From NCBI GenBank assembly GCA_000711775.1, contig ARYC01017997.1, positions 40,097 through 104,096 on the forward strand: DNA of 64,000 bases, written 5' to 3'. The translations under genes and the position numbers were made by a program. Below, in pieces: positions 56,575 to 64,000 of the stretch. Positions within the stretch are counted from its first letter, which is position 1, and every line of letters starts with the position of its first letter. This DNA is from Oxytricha trifallax. Its lineage: Eukaryota; Ciliophora; Spirotrichea; Sporadotrichida; Oxytrichidae. The notes beneath the pieces were generated by a model. That model saw only the letters and a program-made list of their open reading frames with translations. It was not told the origin of the DNA and did not search any database.

Positions 56575-57670
56575 TCAAATAAATTAATTAATTCTCAATT
56601 CTTCTTCCCCTTCTATTTCATTTCCAATGTGAACTGTGTGCATTTTATCCGAATGAAATCTCGTGAAAATCTCTAATCTGTATTCTTCTCCAAATAATTA
56701 GTCAATCATGTCCCAAAATTCTTACGGTTTCTCTGAGTGTTATCAACTAGCTGCAACTATTTTATCTGGAATTATTTATAACAAATTTTTATACATGAGC
56801 CCCCTTGATGCCAATCAAACAATATTCCTTTGAGTATTCTGGATTTTTACTATTAATTAAATTTCCTTTATTTGTTTGCTTAATTCATTCTAGTGCTTTA
56901 ATTACTTCGTAACCTTAGTCTTTTAAGATTTTAAAACCTTCCTATTAAGTATTGAATAGTGTCCAGTAGAAAATAATGCCTTCAGTTTAAATTTAATTTA
57001 GTGGTATTTATCACAAACTCTTAATTGACAGATATTCATAGGGTAGGGCTTATTATCCTTTCCAAGGATTATCTTAGACAACTATTTTGAATTGAGAGCC
57101 AATCAAGTTAAACATTGTCATCTTTAAATTCTCCCACATGTAGTCATTTCTAACATCTGATTTAAGCTTTATTGGCAACCCAACTCTGAATTATTATTTG
57201 AAAAAAGTTTTTCCATGCTTAACAAATATACCCATCCTTAACTTCATAAATGAACTCTGGTACTCTTAGAATTGATTATTTTGGGTCTTATAGCTAATTC
57301 ATTGATCTCATTTTGCCATAGTTCCATCTATCTATAAACTTTTCTTCATAGAGTCTCTGCTTTTTATGTAGTAGCATTTAGTCAACTAAAGAACATTTTT
57401 CATATGTCTATTGGAGTTAAAAGCTTTCGGAAAGGTCTTGGCACACCCCAAGCATTTCAAACTTTGAATTAGGTCCTCAACTCTCTGGATAGTGTAAAAT
57501 ATATTGCAACTTTCTGATTTACTCCTATGTTTAGCTCTAGTTTATGGAGTGGTATATGATTATTAACAGTAGCTGCAGATATATTATGTTTCTTCCTCTA
57601 GCTCTTGCATAGCATATCCCATAAGAACTTCAAACACAGACTTATTGAGGTCATTTTCTTGAGCTTACAT
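56575..57670 (-). pseudogene. M3 zinc-finger MT-A70 methyltransferase-like protein
   Basis: Starts MQAQENDLNKSVFEVLMGY at 57670. Finger 1: YICSYCQQSYTTPQTRAKH then RSKSESC (C2HC). Finger 2: CLGCAKTFPKAFNSNRHM. VPEFIYEVKDGYIC links to the MT-A70 domain: SQFKIVVQDNPWKG (DNPW at the DPPW site), LPYEYLSIKSL, QIPLNQIQTEGIIFYWTLFN, ILKDQGYEVIKALE, IKQTNKGNLINSKNPEYSKE, YCLIGIKGAHV, EKPQEFWDMIDQLFGEEY, RLEIFTRFHSDKMHTVHIGN, TGA at 56575-56577. In-frame TGA codons follow KSL, KALE (where MT-A70 proteins have Trp) and VAAS, and one base is missing near 56782. DNPW is close to active DPPW and NPPY motifs, so the ancestor was plausibly active. Confidence 0.9.
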
Positions 57671-57828
57671 TATTGGTTTATATTATTTTAGGTTATGAAC
57701 TAGTATATTTGCCCTTTTAACAATTGTAAATTGTAAAGTTCTTAGAATTCTAAATATTTGACTTGTTAAAAGTGTATTCGAACTTTTGAAGTTTGTGATA
57801 AGATCTAAGCTTTTTTGTTATAATATAG

Positions 57829-57865
57829 GAGTAAATTTTAACCACTCATAGGTTAATTTTTACTC
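57829..57865. repeat. M-family palindrome upstream of MT-A70 (M3)
   Basis: GAGTAAATTTTAACC and GGTTAATTTTTACTC around ACTCATA: a 36-bp hairpin 158 bp before the MT-A70 ATG and 68 bp from the element end, the same position as 35696-35729 in M2. Confidence 0.75.
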
Positions 57866-58734
57866 ACAAATCATTTTAAAATATATTAGTCAACTTAACT
57901 TAGAACTCGATGTTCAAAATGAGTAGCTAAGTTTAAGTATTAAATGGTGTTTAATAATGAGTATTAAGTATTAACTCAGGCTAATTTTAAAGAGTGCAAA
58001 TACTTAATAAAAATAGATGCTGTTCTCTTTGCCAAAGATCATTTAGCTTTCAGACTTCCACAATTTGAAATAACCCTCAGAGATTTCATAACTGATTAAA
58101 GAAATCATAGATAGCTTGCATCAATAGCAATCTAAACTATACTGGGTATCAAAGAGCTTCACAAGTTATGCTTTGCTCACAGGTATCTTAAGCCTGAGAA
58201 TTTAATGCTGAACTTTTCACGTGTAAGAGTATCTATAATTGATTTCAACAGAGCCTTAAGAGTGGAAATATCAAGACTTAGAACTGTAATGGGAACTCAC
58301 GGCTATTATCCAGAAAGAAAAGATTGGAGAGATGGAGAATTTCAATGGTATGTGTGGGCTTTAACAGCAATAATAATAGAGTATGATATGCCTCGCAACG
58401 ATTACTACTCTACAAGGTGCGAGAAGAACGCAAAACAAAGAATAAAGCAATTTATTGACAAAATAAGAGTTTCTCAATCAATGAAACAAATGGCAGAATC
58501 AATAATAATTAAACCAAACTCAAGATCAGACATATTAATATAACAGATAGAGTTGTGGTTAAGCAAGATAAACTTCTAACCTCTACCACATGATCCAAAA
58601 GTGCATTTTGAGTGATTAAATTAAATACATTTACTATAAATTTCACATTAAAACCTACTAATGACCCCAACCCCTAACAAATTCCCTACAAATCAAAGCA
58701 CTTATAAACCTCCTTAAGTTGTTTTGGGGTTTTG

Positions 58735-59108
58735 ATTTCGATATGGAAAGTATGTCATACTTTGGAACAAAGAATGAGAAATTTATCAATAAGTTTGGCA
58801 AATACACTTCTTAAACAAGAAGATGCCTGCTATGGGTTCAAGAATATAGTTTAGATGATAATAGTACGAGCTCCAGCATATACAAAATAATCATTAGTTA
58901 TTATACTAAAACAACCACGGACTGCTATTTGCAAGAATTATAACAAAGACAATCAGATATAATTCGTTTGAGATAAATACACTAATTATCATTAAATATT
59001 CACTACATGCAAACAAAACCTGAAATTTCTCTACAAAACCCAATAAGTCCCCAACTATACCCTACAAATCAAACCATTCAAACTTCACTAAGAGGTTTTG
59101 GGGTTTTG
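58735..59108 (+). mobile_element. T10: right-end fragment of another TBE
   Basis: 58741-58971 encodes the last part of a 57-kDa gene (MESMSYFGTKNEKFINKFGK, TRRCLLWVQEYSL; TGA at 58969-58971), similar to the T3 and T6 tails. It is followed by subterminal text and the end GGTTTTGGGGTTTTG at 59108, with ATT after it. Its left part is missing on the other side of T7. Confidence 0.8.
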
Positions 59109-60564
59109 ATTGTTTCTTTTTTCATGAGAGTTAACTGCACAAATTTAATGTTAGTTATTTTAATTTAATTTAATTTTATTTTATTTCCCTAATCAATTAT
59201 ATTCCTACAATATATTTGATAATTGGACTATGATATCCTAAATTAAGAAATTATTCGTAATCTTTTTGGAAAAAAATAATAAAAAAAATAAGATAAATTT
59301 TAATTAAATTAAAATTACTTATGTTTATAAATTCGGATGTTTTTGTTTCTTTTTTTAGCAATTAATTTCAAACTATAATCTTAATTTAATAAAAATTCAC
59401 AGATTTTGGGGTTATTAATGCCTCAAACTCTCAGAACCAAAGTTCAAAGGCCAATATAATCCTTAAAATCTTTCAAAAAATATTATGATTAAATATATAA
59501 TTGGGTATTGTGATATTATTAACTAAAATATTCATAAAATTTTGTTATTCAATTTAATTGATATGAACCTTAGCATATTATGCTTGGAATTAGGCAATAT
59601 TTTACTTATAGTTTTAATGATAAATTATGTTGATATCACTAATATAATATAATTTCAAAGCTTGGCAACTTTTCAAATAGTTGTCTATAAATCCAGTCTT
59701 TAACAATATAAATTTTGTCTGTTTTTTTATATTTTTTCTAGACTTTTATTTTCCTTAAAGAGTTTTTTGTCCCTTGATTTTAAGCTAAAATCCAAATGGC
59801 TTGTGTAGGTAGTCTATTTTAATATCTTTAATGATATTTTATTTGAACCCTTTATATTTAATAGGGATATTTAGAATTTTGTCCTAAATCCTTTTCTTTA
59901 ACTCTTAATTACTTTTGGAATATTAAAGTTAGAATAACCTTGCTTGACAATTATTAAAAGGTAGTCAGTGACTATTATTTTAAAGGACTTCAGGCCAGAT
60001 TTATTCAGAAGATATTAAGAAAGACAATTCAACTTCTGCTTGATACAGTTCTTGGAATTTACAAATTTTGAATGAAAATAATTTTATCTACTAAAGTTCA
60101 CCTTGCTTCCCCAAAAGCCAATAGGATATATAATAATTTGTATAAGAATGATATTATTTAACTAGACTATTTGAATTGCAAAAAATATTATTTTTATTAG
60201 AAGCTTCGAGTTTGAGAATTTATAACAAATTTAGGGATGTTAGTTTCTTGTCCCTACATTCAAAATATATGATTTGAAAATAAAAATAAATTCAATTAAT
60301 ACTCCTATTTCCAGTCACAAATTTAATTTTTAATTTTACAGAGTTGTAATTTGTTTGTTTCATTTAATAATGATAATAATGTTAAACTAAGATTTTATTC
60401 ACAATAAATGCAATTTCTATACAAATATTTGTCATTTTTATCATGAGAAAAAAGATTTTGTAAGTAAAAATATGAAAAAGAAGATTATAATTATTGAAAA
60501 ATCTATAGAATAAAATATTTTGTAGGAATACATTCGATTTATGAAAATTAATAAAAATTAAAGT
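59109..60564. other. AT-rich region, no gene seen
   Basis: About 1.45 kb of AT-rich DNA with no coding frame of believable length, no C4A4 end and no match to the transposon genes. Confidence 0.55.
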
Positions 60565-60890
60565 AATAAATTCGAGGCAATTAAACTCTTGTCACCTAGA
60601 GAATACGATGATTGACTTTTGTAAATTATAAATTATCTAAATATATCTATTAGCAGTACACCTCAATCGCATTCCTGAAGCGAGATAAATTGACTTTGAT
60701 TTTGGCATTATTATCAATCAAACAAATTAGCCAAATCAAAGTCAATTTATCTCGCTCTAGGGATGCGATTAAGGTGTACCGCCAAAAGCAAAATCCAGAT
60801 AATTTTTGATTTCCAAGAAAACAAGCATCGTATTCTCTAGGTGACAAGAGTTTAACTACCTCGAATTTATTAATTTAATTATTATTAATT
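60565..60890. mobile_element. Foldback element FB3
   Basis: Arms of about 150 bp (60565-60715 and 60730-60890), inverted around a loop of about 15 bp. Shared words are AAACTCTTGTCACCTAGAGA and GAGCGAGATAAATTGACTTT. The inner arm contains GGCGGTACACCTTAATCGCA, matching the FB1 inner core. The left arm is slightly eroded. The apparent open frame on the reverse strand here is a by-product of the palindrome. Confidence 0.8.
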
Positions 60891-62008
60891 TTCTTTAATC
60901 GAATGATTTTTTCAATAATAAAATTGTTAAGATGAGGAAAATTTTGAATGAGTAGGAAATATTTTTTGGACAGCAAAGTACACTATTTGAATAATATTTA
61001 AAATTATGAAATTAAGTACCTAATCCCATAAATTTTTATTCAAATAATAACAAAAACATATTAAATTATGTTAAGGATTTTATAAATTGAATTTGCGAAA
61101 AAGGAAATTAGTAATTTATTAATATCAATTAGTACATAAGAAACTACACTGAAATAAATATATTTTTTATTGTTTCAGAGAACGCGAATAGATTTTATTT
61201 ATAGTAGAAAACCATTTAATTTTTTAAATAAATTAAATTAAAATAAACAAATAATAAATTAGTGTTAGTTAAAACTGTGTAGATCAATATAAAACGTGGG
61301 AAATAAAAATTGTGAAATTCTAGTTCTATTTATGATCAGTAATATTCAGATTTACTGCTTAATTTTAGGCATGGTACAACTGTTAATATAGACTAAGTTC
61401 AAACCAGTGCTTAGGTAAAAATTACGAATTATAAGTCATTTGTTCACCCCGAGGTACCTACCCCACCCCCCCATTTCAAAAATGAAGTCCCTCTAAAATA
61501 ATCAAATTTAAATTAAAAATCATACTCCCAAAGTCTGAATCGACTAACTTCATGATATATCACTCTATTTAAAAGATTTACTCATAAAATGACACAGATT
61601 TATAAAAAATTTGAAACATCATATTTATTTATATTTTGATGTTACATTTTGGCAACTCTCTCAATGTCCGTCGACTTTTTAAAAATATACGCCCATAGGA
61701 AAAACATTTTATTATTGACTTTACTTTATCTAGACTTTAAGAAGAGTTTATTAATAAGATAAATTTATAAAAGAAAAAGTTACAGAGATCTTTTCAACCT
61801 AAATCACCACATTCGATTAAAATATAAAAATTAACTAGAATAAAAATCATTACAACCTATATAGCTTCATTATTATTTCAAACTGTTAAATATAAAAATG
61901 ATCATTTTCTAATTTATTGATATATATATGATTTAATAAATTCTATTATAGAAAGTAAATAATATTTTTGGAAATTTATTCTAGTTAATTTTTATATTTT
62001 AATCGAAT
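60891..62008. other. AT-rich region with a C-rich patch, mostly without genes
   Basis: AT-rich. CCTACCCCACCCCCCC at about 61458-61473 is the only GC-rich patch; it is not a C4A4 repeat. Apart from the transposase relic at 61321-61416 nothing is recognised. Confidence 0.5.
61321..61416 (+). pseudogene. TBE transposase relic (orphan)
   Basis: TCTATTTATGATCAGTAAT, then ATTTACTGCTTAA, ATAGACTAAGTTCAAACCAG: about 95 bp that match the start of the T3-type transposase (SIYDQQYSDLLLNFRHG) with no TBE end nearby. Confidence 0.7.
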
Positions 62009-62146
62009 CAAAACCCCAAAACCCTTTTAGTAGTTTGATTGAGTTTTCGATTGATAAAAGTATACTATTAGTGCATGCTTTATTAGGGTTTTTATAGGGT
62101 TTATGAAGGGGTTTAATGTTTAAATATTAGTATTTTAAGTGAGTAT

Positions 62147-63164
62147 ATGCGAGGTTTTGGGTCTAATTATGACAGTGAGTATATAGATTTATTGTTTAAG
62201 TTGCGATATGGATGTGATGAATATAGTGAATAACTCAAGCCTGTTCTGAATTATACGTCTATAGCAAGGCTACTCCATAAATCTCCAGCAACTGTGAGGT
62301 CTCACCGCCTATTAGCATTGAATTTAAAGAGATAGCATCTGAATTCTAAGCCTAAGAGACCCTTAAAATTTTAGCAGCATCAAATCGATTATTATCTAAT
62401 TAATGATAAGACTCTTAAATACTGGGCTCACTTCTCTCTGGCCTAGAGAGCTGTGATTTTTCATCGCAATTTCCTGAGCTTCACATCCCTGCTTAATCTA
62501 TAGCAAACATATATAAAAAGAACGGAATATCTTACAAGACAGTCAATAGCATTAAGAGAGTGATTGACTTTAATGTTCATTTTATAAGGATAATTTAAAT
62601 TATATAATCGATTAAATGCAGAGGTCTTAAGAGCATAATATAAAGTTCATACACGCTGATGAAGCTGTATTTACATCAATACATTAATATCAAGGTCTTG
62701 GTACAAGAGGTACAGCAATATTGAAGTATATGATTAAAAGGTTAAGGTTTAAACTCATGCAATCCTTGGTGGATTCAGTGAAGATAGTGGCCTAGAGACT
62801 TATGTTATCTAAAGTTCTTGCAATAACTCGGAGATAAGTACGCTGACTAAGAGATTATTCTATTCGTTGATAACTTGTCAGTTCATAAAACTAAAGACTC
62901 AAGGAAGGAATATGAAAGACTAAACATAACAACTGTATTTAATGTTCCTTACAGCCCTTAATTCAATGGAATTGAATTATATTGGAAGTTATTGAAAAGC
63001 ACTACAAGAAACTTCTACTATATCACTTGATGCATGACTTGAAGATAGATACAGTTGATTTTATTAAGAGTGCTGCTTAAAGAGTGAGCGAGGATAAAGC
63101 AAAAGTATGCGCAAGAGAAGGGAGATTTTGTGCTTATAAATAAGTTTTAGATTTAAACGAATGA
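62147..63164 (+). pseudogene. T11 transposase, small indels
   Basis: MRGFGSNYDSEYIDLLFKLR, EQLKPVLNYTSIARLLHK, PATVRSHRLLALNLKRQ, KPLKFQQHQIDYYLINDKT, KYWAHFSLAQRAVIFHR, a lost base near 62466, FIHADEAVFT near 62655 with local damage (62630-62690), SLFVDNLSVHK, FNGIELYWKLLK and DLNE with TGA at 63162-63164. It restores the frame that T4 lost near 13196, but has its own breaks. Confidence 0.82.
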
Positions 63165-63170
63165 ATAAGT

Positions 63171-63958
63171 TCACATATTAAATTTGCCCGTAAAGGGATT
63201 TGGCTTCTCTTTCTTTTTCTCTTTTAAGGCTTGCTTGGGCCTATGTTTCTTCTCTTATTGCCAGCTCCTGCATCTATGTTCATCTCTTCTGGCTTTTTGA
63301 AATCTTTGTAGAGTCTCTTACTCAATTCATGCTTTACATGTGATTTTCTCTCTCTGTTTAATTTGCTACGTTCTTTCATCAAGTATATAACATTACAAGG
63401 TTTTTCTATAAAGTTAAAAGACTAAGCTTACTTGAGATGAAAGGGTGCTTTTGAAGTTCCTATGGCCAGGTGTCACTTATTTTAATACCTTGCTTCTCTT
63501 TTTCTTCAGGAGAGATGCTGTAGCGTTTCTTATGAGCTTCTTAAATAACTTCATTTAAGTACTCAGGTTTCAGAGTTGCAAGAACACCAAAGAAGAAGTT
63601 TCTCTCTAGCAACTTATTAGAGAGCGGTAGCTTTGATGGAAGGTAGAGAGCTACGTCGGATCACTCATAGCATCGTCATATAGGTTTTTCACTGATATTT
63701 CAGGGGTAGTTAGGTATCTCTATCATCCTAATTTCATTAGACTTAAAAGCATTTTTCTCTTCACTCAGTAAGGCTTTTAAGAATCAGATTTTAGTTCCCT
63801 CCTAAGTCGGCAAGAACAATCCACTATAATGGATTTATTAATTTTCTTAAGAACTTACCTTGCTATACCAAATATCTATAAAGGTCCTCTTTACTTCGAA
63901 ATTTTCCTATTAAATCTTGAGATTAAATTCTCTTCATTGCATCATTCATAGACTGCAT
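63171..63958 (-). pseudogene. T11 22-kDa protein, small indels
   Basis: MQSMNDAMKRIQSQDLIGKF at 63958 (the usual second residue Glu is Gln), intron 1 GTAAGTTCTTAAG to CCATTATAG, with one base missing just after it (TGGATTG against TTGGATTG in T4). Two more indels lie at 63658 and 63705. The second mini-intron and MNIDAGAGNKRRN are intact; stop at 63171-63173. Confidence 0.8.
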
Positions 63959-64000
63959 CTTGCTTCCTCTTTCTAGAAATGTTAATGAAATTTAAAATTA

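Larger units (their letters stand above)
50265..57933 (-). mobile_element. M3: MT-A70-bearing transposon, copy 3 (holds T9)
   Basis: Flanked by TA (50263-50264 and 57934-57935) in the T7 57-kDa gene. The telomere-like end AACCCCAAAACCCCATGAG starts at 50265; the other end closes with GAGTAGCTAAGTT at 57933. Inverse orientation to M1 and M2: coiled-coil (-), 22-kDa-like (-), transposase (+), MT-A70 (-). Without T9 (1,220 bp plus 3) it is about 6.45 kb, the same as M2. Its MT-A70 gene and transposase core are the best preserved of the three. Confidence 0.9.
49527..58615 (+). pseudogene. T7 57-kDa protein, split by M3
   Basis: MSANILRKTAALLSNQMRLT at 49527, CDSCEM, a frame change, finger YFCEKCERYFTHISSWYK (the His part is damaged), finger YDCFECHKQYSKKRELKKHL, and YNKIPVLAQVDLDTTLQSYL up to 50264. 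After M3 it resumes at 57934: NNEYQVLTQANFKECKYL, AVLFAKDHLAFRLPQFEITL, LHKLCFAHRYLKPENLMLNF (HRY instead of HRD, so the catalytic Asp is lost), SIIDFNRALRVEISRL, TVMGTHGYYPERKDWRDGE and VWALTAIIIEYDMPRNDYY, ending KVHFE with TGA at 58613-58615. Removing M3 with one TA restores ...GATGATAAGTATTAAATGG..., which matches the T5 sequence. Confidence 0.82.
43053..58734 (+). mobile_element. T7: TBE with internal duplication, hosting T8 and M3
   Basis: The left end CAAAACCCCATAATC starts at 43053 and the right end TTGTTTTGGGGTTTTG stops at 58734. Gene pieces in order: transposase (+) 43134-43725 and 46029-46503; 22-kDa (-) 46513-47301; truncated 57-kDa (+) 47756-48077; a second 22-kDa (-) 48175-48962; 57-kDa (+) 49527-50264 and 57934-58615. 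T8 splits the transposase and M3 splits the 57-kDa gene. The left flank is AAT and the right flank ATT, and the right side lies in another TBE (T10), so the outer ends may not be from one clean insertion. Confidence 0.82.
62009..64000 (+). mobile_element. T11: left half of a TBE (T4 subfamily)
   Basis: The left end CAAAACCCCAAAACCC starts at 62009, preceded by AAT. It closely follows T4 (same AGTAGTTTGATTGAG subterminal text and same promoter side). The transposase (+) and 22-kDa gene (-) are complete in the window; the 57-kDa gene lies beyond 64000. Confidence 0.9.

Noticed and set aside
60650-60847. Open frame on the reverse strand of FB3
   Set aside because: Created by the palindrome arms; no family, and the same arms elsewhere do not keep it open.
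61440-61480. C-rich patch as a telomere remnant
   Set aside because: CCCCACCCCCCC does not follow the C4A4 unit and no transposon end is attached.

Overview
The window looks like germline (micronuclear) DNA of a stichotrich ciliate of the Oxytricha/Stylonychia kind; the species is an inference. TAA and TAG sit inside every recognisable reading frame where Gln is expected, and TGA is the only stop. The DNA is AT-rich. C4A4/G4T4 telomere-like repeats occur inside the sequence, always at ends of transposons. Two short AT-rich interruptions between direct-repeat pointers look like internal eliminated sequences (IESs).

Layout. 1-9417: three host genes on the + strand. They are a large protein starting MGCC (2-5071, eight small predicted introns), an RCC1-repeat protein (5109-6805) and an Asn/Gln-rich protein (6895-9417). 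9418-10837: AT-rich DNA with a foldback element. 10838-30685: nested telomere-bearing elements (TBEs, called T1-T5) plus a different element, M1. 30686-32120: AT-rich DNA and a 0.6-kb foldback. 32125-42637: TBE T6, split by M2. 43053-59108: TBE T7 with T8, M3 and T9 inside it, then fragment T10. 59109-62008: AT-rich DNA, a third foldback and a TBE relic. 62009-64000: left half of TBE T11.

TBEs carry a DD34E Tc1/mariner-type transposase (42 kDa), a 22-kDa protein gene with two tiny introns, and a 57-kDa protein with C2H2 fingers and a kinase-like domain (HRD kept, DFG replaced by DFN). They end in C4A4 repeats and duplicate 3-bp ANT targets. T5 has an open transposase and T4 an open 22-kDa gene; most other copies are frameshifted.

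The main discovery candidate is the M family (M1 18667-24942, M2 35624-42056, M3 50265-57933). It is a second, about 6.4-kb transposon family, and each copy sits inside a TBE gene between TA duplications. All three copies have the same four genes in the same order: a zinc-finger MT-A70 adenine methyltransferase-like protein, a DD34E transposase on the opposite strand, a distant relative of the TBE 22-kDa protein with two introns, and a coiled-coil protein. Short palindromes recur at fixed places. I know of no described ciliate transposon carrying an MT-A70 gene, but I could not search.
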